A stretch of DNA of 64,000 nt, taken from NCBI RefSeq assembly GCF_018760785.1, contig NZ_JAHHZO010000001.1, forward strand, positions 620,001 through 684,000, written 5' to 3'. Positions 1 to 8,960 of this stretch are shown piece after piece; the stretch's first letter is position 1; every line of letters starts with the position of its first letter. Under the pieces are notes generated by a model. The model had not been told where the DNA came from, ran no database searches, and worked only from the letters and a program-made list of their open reading frames with translations. This DNA comes from Rhizobium sp. CSW-27 (GTDB lineage: Bacteria > Pseudomonadota > Alphaproteobacteria > Rhizobiales > Rhizobiaceae). Position numbers and translations under genes: made by a program.

Positions 1-72
1 ACCTGGGATGGCTCTTCACTGGCGGCACGCATCAAGGCACGGCTGGACGAGAAATACGGCACGCCAGAATGA
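1..72 (+). CDS. C-terminal end of a probable type II antitoxin (truncated by window start)
   Basis: An open frame enters from the left edge and ends at a TGA at 70-72; its last residues read ARIKARLDEKYGTPE, a charged helical tail of the kind seen in small ParD/RelB-like antitoxins. The stop overlaps the start of the next gene in an ATGA, the usual translational coupling of antitoxin and toxin. Only 23 codons are visible, so the family is inferred from the downstream ParE-like gene, not from the fragment itself. Confidence 0.55.
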   Translation, partial: TWDGSSLAARIKARLDEKYGTPE

Positions 73-380
73 ACTACCATGTCGTCAGCCATCCTGAGGT
101 GGAGCAGGATATCTTCGACATCGTGGATTACATCGCCCCCTTTGCCGGGCTTGCAAGCGCCAGGAAGGCGACCGACGACATCACCGGCTTCATCACCAGG
201 CTCGGCGATTTTCCAAAGATCGGCAGCCTGCGCAATGATGTGCGGCCCGGACTTCGGGCCGTTGCGGTGCGCGAGGCGGCGATCTGCTTCGTGGTCGACG
301 ATGAGACAGCGACAGTCACGATCCTTGGCGTCGGCTTTGCCGGAAGTGACTGGACAAGGCGCGTCAGGGACCGCGGCTGA
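69..380 (+). CDS. ParE/RelE-superfamily toxin
   Basis: A 103-residue protein with the size and layout of ParE-family toxins: an N-terminal region beginning YHVVSHPEVEQDIFDIVDYI (helix after a first strand), a central conserved GSLRNDVRPGLRAVAV strand-turn, and a final strand pair around FVVDDETATVTILGVGFAG. Known family members poison gyrase (ParE) or cleave mRNA (RelE); which activity applies here cannot be told from sequence. The start overlaps the preceding antitoxin stop by ATGA, so the two are cotranslated. No promoter is visible because the antitoxin's start lies outside the window. Confidence 0.8.
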   Translation: MNYHVVSHPEVEQDIFDIVDYIAPFAGLASARKATDDITGFITRLGDFPKIGSLRNDVRPGLRAVAVREAAICFVVDDETATVTILGVGFAGSDWTRRVRDRG

Positions 381-407
381 CGAGGTTCAATCTGAACCAG
401 CGAAACG

Positions 408-599
408 CTAGTCATCCTCCCGCTGCACGCGATATTCGCCCGTGGCCGGATCCCTGACCAGCGTGCCGATGGCGCCGGTCTCGCGCTCGCGCTCCTGCTC
501 GCGCCGGCGACGCGCCAGTTTTTCCGCATCGGCGACGAACTTCCGGTACAGAAGCCATCCCCCGCCGGCCAAGATGGCGAGAAACAGAAGCTGCGGCAT
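408..599 (-). CDS. Small single-pass membrane protein, unknown function
   Basis: A 63-residue protein starting MPQLLFLAILAGGGWLLYRKF: one hydrophobic N-terminal segment (about residues 3-17), then a highly charged region rich in Arg and Glu (KLARRRREQERERE), then an acidic tail. The ATG at 599 is preceded by GGGAGG at a good distance; an upstream in-frame ATG would run into the sppA stop and lacks a ribosome site. It lies just after sppA on the same strand (14 bp) and is probably cotranscribed. No function can be assigned; a membrane-anchored coiled segment is all that is visible. Confidence 0.7.
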   Translation of the reverse strand: MPQLLFLAILAGGGWLLYRKFVADAEKLARRRREQERERETGAIGTLVRDPATGEYRVQREDD

Positions 600-613
600 G
601 AAACCTCCCGTGG

Positions 614-1483
614 TCAGAGTCCGTATCGGCTCCACAATGCCCGGTCTTCAAGGGTGGCGGCAAGCCCTGCGGCCGCCGAGGCGGCGATCTCGCCGCCGCG
701 ATCGGCGCCACCGAAGATGACGCCCGGCACCCGGCGGCCGAACAGGCCGCGGCTGGCGCCCACCAGTTCGAGCCGGGTCTTCGGGCCGTAACGGCGCTTC
801 AGCACCTCGCGCATCTCGCCCACCCCATCGACGAGGCCAAGATCGACGCCGCGCAGGCCGGTCCAGAACAGGCCGGAAAAAATGGTCGCGTCATCGGCCA
901 GACGCTCGCCGCGCCGCATCTTCACCATGTCGATGAAGACCTTGTGGATCTCGAGCTGCAGCGTCTTCAGATATTCAATGTCGCCTTCCTTTTCCGGCTG
1001 GAAGGGATCGAGGATCACCTTGTTCTCGCCGGCCGTATAGACGCGCCGCTCCACGCCGATCTTCTTCAAGAGCTCCGGAAAGCCGAAGCCGCCCGATACC
1101 ACGCCGATGGAGCCGACGATGGAGGTGGGATCGACCAGGATCTCGTCGCCGGCAAGCGCGATCATGTAGCCGCCGGAGGCCGCGACATCCTCCACGAAGA
1201 CCAGCACGCGCTTGTTCTTCTCCTCCGCCAGCGCCCGGATACGCTGGTAGATCAGCCGCGACTGGACGGGCGAGCCACCCGGCGAATTGATGGAAATGGC
1301 AACGACCGGCGCATCCTTGCGCGAAAAGGCCCGCTCCAGCGCACCGGCGACATTGGCAAGATTGAGCGCCGGGCGGAACTGGCTGCCGCCGGCCATGATC
1401 GTGCCATGCAGCCGAACCACGGGAATGGTGACGCCTTCCTTGCGCAGCCGCTTCGGTATCCACCGCGTCCAGAACCCTGCCAT
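614..1483 (-). CDS. sppA: S49 family signal peptide peptidase-type serine protease
   Basis: A 289-residue short-form SppA/SohB-type protease, which degrades leftover signal peptides or membrane-associated peptides. The Ser-Lys dyad can be read: Ser103 in VAASGGYMIA and Lys155 in AGENKVIL, 52 residues apart, the same spacing as in Bacillus subtilis SppA. The strand-turn motifs INSPGGSP and VGSIGVVSGG are also present. The ATG at 1483 follows AGGAGAC. There is no obvious long transmembrane anchor, so it is probably a peripheral or cytoplasmic-side enzyme. Divergent from mntH and followed by a small membrane protein in the same direction. Confidence 0.88.
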   Translation of the reverse strand: MAGFWTRWIPKRLRKEGVTIPVVRLHGTIMAGGSQFRPALNLANVAGALERAFSRKDAPVVAISINSPGGSPVQSRLIYQRIRALAEEKNKRVLVFVEDVAASGGYMIALAGDEILVDPTSIVGSIGVVSGGFGFPELLKKIGVERRVYTAGENKVILDPFQPEKEGDIEYLKTLQLEIHKVFIDMVKMRRGERLADDATIFSGLFWTGLRGVDLGLVDGVGEMREVLKRRYGPKTRLELVGASRGLFGRRVPGVIFGGADRGGEIAASAAAGLAATLEDRALWSRYGL

Positions 1484-1634
1484 GTCGTCTCCTGCATCAA
1501 CCTGTTTGCCGAGATGTATGCAGCGGAACGGCCGGCGCAATGGCTGGCGCCATAAAATCCACGTCAGAACCGCTCTCAGCCAGCCGCGGCACATGCCGCT
1601 GCCGAAGCGAAGGCGCCCCCCTGAAATCTGCTAT

Positions 1635-1649
1635 TGCGAATTATTTGCA
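1635..1649. promoter_or_regulatory. Putative Mur (Fur-family Mn regulator) box upstream of mntH
   Basis: TGCGAAT-T-ATTTGCA is a 7-1-7 inverted repeat with one mismatch, 41 bp before the mntH start. Fur-family repressors bind 7-1-7 palindromes, and rhizobial Mur sites are built from TGCAAAT-like half sites. The position would let it block mntH transcription when manganese is plentiful. Assignment to Mur rather than another Fur-family member is inference. Confidence 0.65.
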
Positions 1650-1690
1650 TTAGTGATTGTCTGGCGGTGATACGACGCACGGAGGCAGGC

Positions 1691-3043
1691 ATGGACCAGG
1701 CAACAGGCACGGGCTGGCGCAAGGAAGCGGAAGATCCGGCGCTTTCGCCGGCGCTGTCGGATGTGCACGGCTCCATCCGCATCACCCGGCAAGGCCCCGG
1801 CTGGCGCAAGGCGCTGTCCTTCATCGGCCCCGGCTATCTGGTTGCGGTCGGCTACATGGACCCCGGCAACTGGGCGACCTCGCTCGCCGGCGGCTCGCAG
1901 TTCGGTTACACGCTGCTCTTCGTGGTGCTCACCTCCAGCCTGATGGCCATGCTGCTGCAGGCACTGGCCGCCCGCCTGGCCATTGCCACCGGCCGGGATC
2001 TTGCCCGCGCCTGCCGCGACAGCTATCCGCGCCCCGTCACGATTGTGCTGTGGCTGCTGGCGGAAATCGCCATCGTCGCCACCGACATTGCCGAGGTGAT
2101 CGGCACGGCAATCGGCATCCAGCTTCTGTTCGGCATCCCGCTGGAAACCGGCGTGCTGATCACCGCGCTCGACGTCTTCCTGGTTCTCATGCTGCAGAAG
2201 CTCGGCTTTCGCTGGATCGAAGCCTTCGTGATTGCGCTGACAGCGATCATTGGCGCCTGCTTCGGTATCCAGCTGCTGCTGGCGCGACCGGACTGGGCGG
2301 GGGTGGGGCTCGGCTTCCTGCCCTCCGGCAGCATCGTGCAGAACCCGGAAATGCTCTACATCGCCATCGGCATCATCGGGGCGACCGTGATGCCGCACAA
2401 TCTCTATCTGCATTCCGGCATCCTGCAGACGCGAAAACTGCCGCAGGATACGGCCGGCAAGCGCGAGGCCTTGCGCTACAGCACGCTGGATTCCACCGTG
2501 GCGCTCTCCTTCGCGCTGCTGGTCAATGCGGCGATCCTCATTCTGGCCGCCGCCGCCTTCCATGCACATGGCAAAATCGATGTGGCAGAGCTTGGCGATG
2601 CGCACACGCTGCTGGCGCCCCTTCTCGGCAGCGCGCTGGCGCCGGTGCTGTTCGGCGTGGCGCTGCTGTGCAGCGGCTTGAACTCCACCACCACCGCCAC
2701 GCTCGCCGGCCAGATCGTCATGGAAGGCTTCGTCAAGCTCAGGGTCAAGCCCTGGATGCGACGGCTGGTCACGCGGGCGCTTGCCATCGTGCCGGCCGCC
2801 CTGGTGGCGCTGTGGTATGGCGAGAAGGGCACCGCCGAACTGCTTATCCTCAGCCAGGTGGTGCTGAGCCTCCAGCTTCCCTTCGCAATCTTTCCGCTGG
2901 TCTTCTTCACCGCCAGCCGCCGCAAGATGGGCGCGATGACAGCCCCGCGCTGGGTGACGATCACCGCACTGGCCATTGCACTGCTGATCACCGGGCTGAA
3001 CCTGAAACTGGTCGCCGACGTGCTGACCGGGGCGGCCGGATAG
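1691..3043 (+). CDS. mntH: NRAMP family Mn2+/Fe2+ : H+ symporter
   Basis: A 450-residue integral inner-membrane protein with about eleven hydrophobic segments. NRAMP signatures are visible: [23 protein letters not shown] in the first helix (the DPGN metal-binding motif) and [14 protein letters not shown] in helix six (the MPH motif). It imports manganese and iron with protons. The ATG at 1691 follows GGAGG; an upstream in-frame ATG at 1634 would lie inside the putative Mur box and is rejected. The gene is a single transcription unit, divergent from sppA and convergent with the methyltransferase at 3066. Regulation by manganese through the 1635-1649 palindrome is likely. Confidence 0.93.
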   Translation: MDQATGTGWRKEAEDPALSPALSDVHGSIRITRQGPGWRKALSFIGPGYLVAVGYMDPGNWATSLAGGSQFGYTLLFVVLTSSLMAMLLQALAARLAIATGRDLARACRDSYPRPVTIVLWLLAEIAIVATDIAEVIGTAIGIQLLFGIPLETGVLITALDVFLVLMLQKLGFRWIEAFVIALTAIIGACFGIQLLLARPDWAGVGLGFLPSGSIVQNPEMLYIAIGIIGATVMPHNLYLHSGILQTRKLPQDTAGKREALRYSTLDSTVALSFALLVNAAILILAAAAFHAHGKIDVAELGDAHTLLAPLLGSALAPVLFGVALLCSGLNSTTTATLAGQIVMEGFVKLRVKPWMRRLVTRALAIVPAALVALWYGEKGTAELLILSQVVLSLQLPFAIFPLVFFTASRRKMGAMTAPRWVTITALAIALLITGLNLKLVADVLTGAAG

Positions 3044-3065
3044 GCAAAGGCGGCAGGGCGCGCCG

Positions 3066-3830
3066 TCAGCGGCGCGGATAGGCCTTTCGACCGTTGTTCA
3101 GGTCATCGACGAAAGCGGTGAAGGCGTGGCCTTCCTCCGCATGCATGACGAGCGGCGCACGCCATTTCAGCCGGGCGCGCGAGCCCTTGATCGCGGTGAC
3201 CAGCAGGCGGATCGCTTCCTCGCCGGGACGCGGATGAATGGCCGTGAGCTCCAGGCCGCCGAAGCGCCGGCCGCAGGCGGCGAGGATCTCGCCCACCGAT
3301 TCCGGCCGGGCGATCAGCGACAACTGCCCGCCCGGCACCATGATCGCGCCGGCGGTGCGCACCCAGCTTTCAAACAGGTCTTCCGTCATCGCATGCGCCT
3401 CCGCCTTCAGGGCATCCGGCGTGCGGCGGTCGCGCCCGTCGTTGAAGGGCGGGTTCATGATGACATGATGGAAGTGATCGTCGGCGAGGCCCGCCGCAAC
3501 GCGCGCCCGCCCCTTCAGCGTCACATCCGCCTCCACCACCCGCACGCGGCCCGCCAGAAAGGCGTTTTCCGCAAGGGCAACCGTGCGGCGCGCATAATCG
3601 GCCATCAGCGGCGAGCGCTCGACCAGCGTCACCTCGGCAAGCGGCAGGCGCGCGGCAACGCCGAGCCCGGCCGCACCGGCGCCGGCGCCGAGATCCGCGA
3701 CCCGCACCGGCCGGTCATCGGCCACCAGCGCCGCCAGCATCATGGCATCCATGCCGGCCCGGTGACCGCCGTTCTTCGGCTGCAGCAGGTGGAAGCGGCC
3801 GCGATGGAAGGCATCCAGCGTCTCAGTCAT
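3066..3830 (-). CDS. Class I SAM-dependent methyltransferase, TrmN6/YfiC-like
   Basis: A 254-residue Rossmann methyltransferase. The SAM-binding motif I reads VADLGAGAGAAGLGVA near residue 45, followed by an acidic strand end (TLVERSP), and the catalytic motif MNPPFN near residue 125 is of the N6-adenine/glutamine type. The nearest well-known relatives modify A37 of tRNA1(Val) (TrmN6), but the NPPF motif alone does not prove the substrate. Its start overlaps the DUF2007 gene by 8 bp, so the pair is translationally coupled. Confidence 0.8.
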   Translation of the reverse strand: MTETLDAFHRGRFHLLQPKNGGHRAGMDAMMLAALVADDRPVRVADLGAGAGAAGLGVAARLPLAEVTLVERSPLMADYARRTVALAENAFLAGRVRVVEADVTLKGRARVAAGLADDHFHHVIMNPPFNDGRDRRTPDALKAEAHAMTEDLFESWVRTAGAIMVPGGQLSLIARPESVGEILAACGRRFGGLELTAIHPRPGEEAIRLLVTAIKGSRARLKWRAPLVMHAEEGHAFTAFVDDLNNGRKAYPRR

Positions 3831-4053
3831 CGCCGTCCCTCAGCTCGGCGCCAAGTCCCGCATCGGTCAGCAGACGCCGGGCTGCCGGCTCCCGGTCCGC
3901 CTCCACCATCAGGCGCCGGGGCAGCAATCCGAGCGAACCTTCAAGAATGCTCATGGACTGATCCATAACGAGACAGTGAATGCCGGCATCCTTCAGCAGG
4001 CTGGTCGCGTAGGACAACAGCACCGCGTCATTGGCGCGTATCAGTTCTTTCAT
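3823..4053 (-). CDS. DUF2007 domain protein
   Basis: A 76-residue protein (MKELIRANDAVLLSYATSLL...) matching the compact DUF2007 fold: an N-terminal strand-helix unit, the GIHCLVMDQSMS strand, and a C-terminal helix with EADREPAARRLL. Members are proposed to be signal-transducing or regulatory accessory domains; no biochemical role is firmly known to me. It precedes and overlaps the methyltransferase gene, which suggests a functional link. The divergent neighbour at 4158 encodes polyprenyl diphosphate synthase. Confidence 0.8.
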   Translation of the reverse strand: MKELIRANDAVLLSYATSLLKDAGIHCLVMDQSMSILEGSLGLLPRRLMVEADREPAARRLLTDAGLGAELRDGDD

Positions 4054-4157
4054 GGGGCAAACCGCCTCAAATCTCAGTCATAATTCCGATTGCCCCTTGC
4101 CGGGCCATGCGCCCCTTTCTATTGTCCGGCACAAATTTTGAACAGGAGGCCATTTCA

Positions 4158-5174
4158 TTGGGCGTCGTTATTCCGCTCGAAGAGGGCAAAAACAAGCAGG
4201 CATCCGTGAAGCCGCTGGTCGATCTGACCAAGGCGGACATGGACCGGGTCAACCAGCTGATCCTGTCGAAGGCCGGATCGGACGTGCAGATGATCCCGGA
4301 AGTCGCCAACCACCTGATCTCTTCCGGTGGCAAGCGGCTGCGCCCGATGCTGACGCTGGCGGCGGCCGAGATGTTCGGTTACCAGGGCGAAGGCCATATC
4401 CGCCTGGCGACGAGCGTGGAATTCATGCACACCGCGACGCTGCTGCATGACGACGTGGTGGACGAGAGCGACATGCGCCGCGGCAAGTCCACCGCCCGGA
4501 TGATCTGGGGCAACCAGGCGAGTGTTCTGGTCGGTGACTTCCTGCTTGGCCAGGCCTTCAAGATGATGGTGGATGTGGGTTCGCTCGACGCGCTCGACGT
4601 GCTGGCATCGGCCGCCGCCGTGATCGCCGAAGGCGAGGTGCTGCAGCTGTCCGTCGCCAAGAACATGGAGACGACGGAAGACGACTATCTGGCCGTCATC
4701 CGTGCCAAGACGGCCGCGCTGTTTGCCGCCGCCGCGGAAGTTGGGCCGATCATTGCCGGCACCGACAAGGCCACGCGCGGCGCGCTGAAATCCTACGGCA
4801 TGAATCTCGGCCTTGCCTTCCAGCTGGTCGACGATGTGCTGGATTATGGCGGCAAGGCCGCCGATCTCGGCAAGAATGTCGGCGACGATTTCCGCGAGGG
4901 CAAGATCACCCTTCCGGTGATCCTCTCCTATCGCCGCGGCACGTCGGACGAGCGCGCCTTCTGGAAGACGGCGATCGAACAGGGCGAGAGCACCGACGAG
5001 AACCTGGAGCGCGCCCTGCACCTGATCGGCAAGTACAACGGCCTTGGCGACACCATTGCGCGCGCCAAGCATTATGGCACGATTGCCCGCGATGCACTCT
5101 CGCCGCTGCCGGAATCGGCCCACAAGGCGGCCCTCATGGAAGTGATAGACTTCTGCATCGACCGCGTTAACTGA
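4158..5174 (+). CDS. ispB: Polyprenyl (octa/decaprenyl) diphosphate synthase
   Basis: A 338-residue trans-prenyltransferase that lengthens farnesyl diphosphate with isopentenyl units to make the side chain of ubiquinone. Both aspartate-rich motifs are present: HDDVVDESD (about residue 98) and LVDDVLDYGG (about residue 224), with the GGKRLRP substrate motif near residue 56. The start is a TTG at 4158, chosen because AGGAGG sits 8 nt upstream and the protein then begins GVVIPLEE; the earlier in-frame ATG at 4107 has no ribosome site. Rhizobia make ubiquinone-10, so decaprenyl is the likely product, but chain length cannot be read with confidence. Confidence 0.9.
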   Translation: MGVVIPLEEGKNKQASVKPLVDLTKADMDRVNQLILSKAGSDVQMIPEVANHLISSGGKRLRPMLTLAAAEMFGYQGEGHIRLATSVEFMHTATLLHDDVVDESDMRRGKSTARMIWGNQASVLVGDFLLGQAFKMMVDVGSLDALDVLASAAAVIAEGEVLQLSVAKNMETTEDDYLAVIRAKTAALFAAAAEVGPIIAGTDKATRGALKSYGMNLGLAFQLVDDVLDYGGKAADLGKNVGDDFREGKITLPVILSYRRGTSDERAFWKTAIEQGESTDENLERALHLIGKYNGLGDTIARAKHYGTIARDALSPLPESAHKAALMEVIDFCIDRVN

Positions 5175-5322
5175 GCGTGGAAGGGGAGCGCTCCTCCCCT
5201 GCCGTGCCGCGGCGAGATTCTTGCGGAGCTGCTCTAAAAAAGCCATTCTGTGGTGAATCATCGGCGCAGATTTCCCGTGGCGGCCACAGTGTCGCCGACA
5301 GCTTTTCATGAGAGGCACCTTC

Positions 5323-7392
5323 ATGCGGCAGAACTTCGCCCATCGTCTGCTATCCGGCGCGGCCTTCGGTGCCGCGCTCCTGCTGGCGACGGCAACGCCT
5401 CATCTCGCCGGCGCGCAGGACCAGACACAGGACAAGGCGCCGGAGCCTGCCGTTACGGAACCGGCATCCGCCCCCGCCAATCCGGCCGTCACCGAAACGC
5501 TGGCCTTCGATGCCAGCCGGGTCAACAGCTTTTCCGGCGCCTTCCTGGCCGCCCGCACCGCCGATGTGGACCACGACTACGCAACCGCGATCGCGCTTTA
5601 CCGCAAGGCGCTCGATTTCGATCCGGCAAACCTCGACATCCGCGAACGGCTGATGATCTCGCTGCTGATGAATGGCGAGTTCGACGAGAGCCTGAAGCAG
5701 GTGGATGCGCTGAAGGAGGACGGCGCGGTCGAACGCGTCACCAAGATCGTGCGCGGCCTCGATGCCATCCGCAAGGGAGATTATCCCGAGGCGGAAAAGA
5801 TCCTGACCTACAAGGGGCTGAACGACCTCGACCGGCTGACGCAGGCACTGATCACCGCCTGGGCCAAGGTCGGCGCCGGCAAGGGCAAGGAAGCCATCAG
5901 CCTGGTCAAGGGCCTGAAGGGTCCCGACTGGTTCAAGGTCTTCACCGACTACCAGATCGGCAGCATGGCGCTGGTGTCCGGCGACAAGGGCACGGCCCGC
6001 ACCTATCTGAAGGCTGCCATCACCAGCGAGGAAGGCGTTGCCACCACGCCGGATACCTTCATGCGGGCCGTCATGGCACTGGCAAGACTGGAAGCTTCCG
6101 ACGGCAAGAAGCAGCAGGCGCTTGATGCGATTGCCGTCGCCGAGCGGCTGATCAGCAATTACGCGCCGCTGAAGGCGCTGCGTCAGAGCATCGAGAAGGG
6201 CGAGCAGCCCGAGCAGCAGGTGACGAATGCGGTCGAAGGCGCCTCCAGCGTGCTGTTCTCCGTCGGCAGCGCCCTGAACCGCCAGGGCGCCGAGGAAATG
6301 GTGTCACTCTACCTGCAGATTTCGCACGCGCTGGACCCGAAGAGCGCCGATACGCTGATCCTGCTCGGCGGCATTGCCGAGAAGCTGGACCAGCCGAAGC
6401 AGGCCATCGAACTCTACGGCCGCGTGCCGGACGGCTCCCCGATGCGGCGCATCTCCGAGCTGCAGCTCGGCCTGACGCTGGCCCAGACCGGTGACGTGGC
6501 GGGCGCCCGCGAGCATCTGAAGTCGCTGATCGAATCCGACCCGAGCGACATCCGCAGCTACATCGCCTATGGCAGCGTTCTGTCCGACGCCAAGGACTAT
6601 GCGGAAATGGCGCGCAACTACGACAAGGCGGTCGAGATGATCGGCCCCGTGCCGCGCCCCTCGGACTGGACCGTCTTCTTCCAGCGCGGCATTGCCTATG
6701 AGCGGCTGAAGGAATGGGACAAGGCGGAGCCGAATTTCCGCAAGGCGCTGGAACTCAATCCCGACCAGCCCTCGGTGCTCAACTACCTCGGCTATTCCTG
6801 GGTGGACATGAACCGCAATCTCGACGAGGGCCTGGACATGATCCGCAAGGCCGTGGAGTTGCGTCCCGATGACGGCTACATCGTCGACTCGCTCGGCTGG
6901 GCCTATTACCGCCTCGGCCGCTATGACGAGGCGGTGGAAGAGCTGGAGCGCGCGGTGGAACTGCGCGCCGGCGATGCGACGATCAACGATCACCTGGGCG
7001 ATGCCTACTGGCGCGTCGGCCGCAAGCTGGAGGCGAAGTATCAGTGGCAGCGCGCGCTGACCATGAAGCCGGAGCTTTCGGAAATTCCGAAGATCGAGCA
7101 GAAGATCCGCGAAGGGCTTGCCGATGCCGGCCCGCTGCCGGTGAAGACGGCCATGGCCTCGCCGGCCGCAACCGCGCCGGCCGTCACCCCGCCGCAGCAG
7201 GATCCCGCCGCCGCGGGCAACAAGGCGAGCTACATCGTCAATGACGGCGATACCCTGTGGAAGATCGCCGTCGACCAGCTGGGCGATGGCGAACGCTTCC
7301 GCGAACTGATCCGCATCAACCCGGAACTGCGGCGCAACCCGAACCGGCTCTATCCCGGCCAGGTGCTGGAACTGCCCGGCCCGGCCAACTGA
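5323..7392 (+). CDS. Secreted tetratricopeptide-repeat protein with C-terminal LysM domain
   Basis: A 689-residue protein with a signal peptide (positive N terminus, hydrophobic stretch GAAFGAALLLATATPHLAGA, cleavage likely after AGA). The middle is a long array of TPR-type helical hairpins, clearest from about residue 400 onward (for example AEPNFRKALELNPDQPSVLNY and AVEELERAVELRAGDATIND). An Ala/Pro linker leads to a final 50-residue LysM domain (YIVNDGDTLWKIA ... LYPGQVLELPG) expected to bind peptidoglycan. It probably acts in the periplasm as a scaffold at the cell wall. The ATG at 5323 follows AGAGG; the ATG at 5308 lacks one. Followed 31 bp later by ispE. Confidence 0.82.
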   Translation: MRQNFAHRLLSGAAFGAALLLATATPHLAGAQDQTQDKAPEPAVTEPASAPANPAVTETLAFDASRVNSFSGAFLAARTADVDHDYATAIALYRKALDFDPANLDIRERLMISLLMNGEFDESLKQVDALKEDGAVERVTKIVRGLDAIRKGDYPEAEKILTYKGLNDLDRLTQALITAWAKVGAGKGKEAISLVKGLKGPDWFKVFTDYQIGSMALVSGDKGTARTYLKAAITSEEGVATTPDTFMRAVMALARLEASDGKKQQALDAIAVAERLISNYAPLKALRQSIEKGEQPEQQVTNAVEGASSVLFSVGSALNRQGAEEMVSLYLQISHALDPKSADTLILLGGIAEKLDQPKQAIELYGRVPDGSPMRRISELQLGLTLAQTGDVAGAREHLKSLIESDPSDIRSYIAYGSVLSDAKDYAEMARNYDKAVEMIGPVPRPSDWTVFFQRGIAYERLKEWDKAEPNFRKALELNPDQPSVLNYLGYSWVDMNRNLDEGLDMIRKAVELRPDDGYIVDSLGWAYYRLGRYDEAVEELERAVELRAGDATINDHLGDAYWRVGRKLEAKYQWQRALTMKPELSEIPKIEQKIREGLADAGPLPVKTAMASPAATAPAVTPPQQDPAAAGNKASYIVNDGDTLWKIAVDQLGDGERFRELIRINPELRRNPNRLYPGQVLELPGPAN

Positions 7393-7423
7393 TGCCCGGC
7401 GGATGCAGTGAAACACTGACGCA

Positions 7424-8299
7424 ATGACGGGCAGCATCCGCGAAACGGCGCCGGCCAAGATCAATCTGGCGCTGCATGTGACCGGTCGCCGGGCAGACGG
7501 CTATCATCTGCTCGACAGCCTCGTGACCTTTGCCGGCGATGGCGACAGCCTGGAGCTTGCCCCGGCATCGCAGGACGGATTTCGCGTCACCGGCCGGTTC
7601 GGCGCCCTGCTCGGCGACGGACAGGACAATCTGGTCGTGCGGGCGCGCGACCTGTTGCGGTCCGCCGTTCTGGCGGCCGGCCATGCGGCCCCGCCGGTTG
7701 AAATCAGTCTCGACAAGGCGCTGCCGGTCGCTTCCGGAATCGGCGGCGGCTCGGCCGATGCGGCCGCCACGTTGCGCGGCCTCGCCCGCCTCTGGGGCGT
7801 GACCCTGCCGCAGGGGCAGATGCAGGCCCTTGCGCTTTCTCTGGGTGCGGACGTGCCGATGTGCCTCGCCAGCCGCCCTGTCCTGGCGCGCGGCATCGGC
7901 GAGGAACTGACGCCCGTTGCGGCCCTGCCGGCCCTGGCGCTCGTGCTGGTCAATCCGCTCGTCTCGGTTTCGACACCGGACATCTTCCGCCGGCTGGAGA
8001 CGCGCGACAACCCGCCGATGACGGCGCTGCCCGCGACGCGACAGGCAGACTGGACGGCCTATCTGCGCGCCCAGCGCAACGATCTGGAGCCACCGGCGCG
8101 GGCGCTGGTCGACGAAATCGCCGCCGTGTCGACGGCACTCGCATCAGGCGGGGCCGAGCTCGTGCGCATGTCCGGCTCCGGAGCCACCTGCTTCGGCCTC
8201 TTTGCTTCGCCGCACGCCGCCGCAGAAGCAGCGGCCCGGCTGACGGAACAGCACCCGCTCTGGTATGTTCAGGCAACAACCACCATTGCAGGGGAGTGA
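7424..8299 (+). CDS. ispE: 4-diphosphocytidyl-2-C-methyl-D-erythritol kinase
   Basis: A 291-residue GHMP-family kinase that phosphorylates CDP-methylerythritol in the non-mevalonate isoprenoid pathway. The N-terminal substrate motif APAKINLALHVTGRRADGYH and the glycine-rich ATP loop PVASGIGGGSADAAATLRGL (about residue 103) are intact, as is the C-terminal MSGSGATCFGLF motif. It lies in the same direction as the polyprenyl synthase gene upstream, so isoprenoid precursor and side-chain synthesis are neighbours, though the TPR gene intervenes. moaB follows after 3 bp. Confidence 0.95.
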   Translation: MTGSIRETAPAKINLALHVTGRRADGYHLLDSLVTFAGDGDSLELAPASQDGFRVTGRFGALLGDGQDNLVVRARDLLRSAVLAAGHAAPPVEISLDKALPVASGIGGGSADAAATLRGLARLWGVTLPQGQMQALALSLGADVPMCLASRPVLARGIGEELTPVAALPALALVLVNPLVSVSTPDIFRRLETRDNPPMTALPATRQADWTAYLRAQRNDLEPPARALVDEIAAVSTALASGGAELVRMSGSGATCFGLFASPHAAAEAAARLTEQHPLWYVQATTTIAGE

Positions 8300-8302
8300 C
8301 CG

Positions 8303-8854
8303 ATGAGCCGTCTCGATGAAAGCCGCCCCTTCATTCCGGTCGGCATTGCCGTTCTCACCGTCTCCGATACGCGCACGCTGGCCGACGACCGCTCCGGCGA
8401 CACGCTGGTGGCCCGCATTGCCGAGGCAGGGCACCGGCTGGTGACGCGCGCCATCGTGCCGGATGACCGCGAGGCCATCTTCGAAACGGTGCGCAACTGG
8501 ACGCTGGCGGACGAGATCGACGTGGTGATCACCACAGGCGGCACCGGCTTTACCGGCCGGGATGTGACGCCGGAAGCGCTGGAACCGCTGTTCGAAAAGC
8601 GGATGGACGGTTTTTCCGCGGTGTTTCACCGCATGTCCTACGACAAGATCGGCACCTCGACCATACAGTCGCGCGCCACGGGCGGCGTGGCAAACGCCAC
8701 CTTCATCTTCGTGCTGCCAGGCTCCCCCGGTGCCTGCAAGGATGCCTGGGACGGCATCCTGAAGGCCCAGCTCGACTATCGCCACATGCCCTGCAACTTC
8801 GTGGAAATCATGCCGCGGCTGGACGAACACCTGCGGCGCAGCGGCAAGGCCTAG
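8303..8854 (+). CDS. moaB: Molybdenum cofactor biosynthesis protein B
   Basis: A 183-residue MoaB/MogA-type protein that adenylylates molybdopterin, or helps molybdenum insertion. The MPT-binding signature ITTGGTGFTGRDVTPEA and the later LPGSPGACKDAWD loop are clear. The ATG is preceded by GGGGAG and lies 3 bp after ispE, so the two genes are cotranscribed. No other Moco genes are nearby. Confidence 0.92.
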   Translation: MSRLDESRPFIPVGIAVLTVSDTRTLADDRSGDTLVARIAEAGHRLVTRAIVPDDREAIFETVRNWTLADEIDVVITTGGTGFTGRDVTPEALEPLFEKRMDGFSAVFHRMSYDKIGTSTIQSRATGGVANATFIFVLPGSPGACKDAWDGILKAQLDYRHMPCNFVEIMPRLDEHLRRSGKA

Positions 8855-8960
8855 AACTTCGCGGGCAGACGCCGGGGCCATACTTTCGACAGGCGACACG
8901 AGGCGAAAAGCCCGGCGTCCGGCCGCTTCGGCATGACGCCGTCCTCTCCGGGAGAATTCA

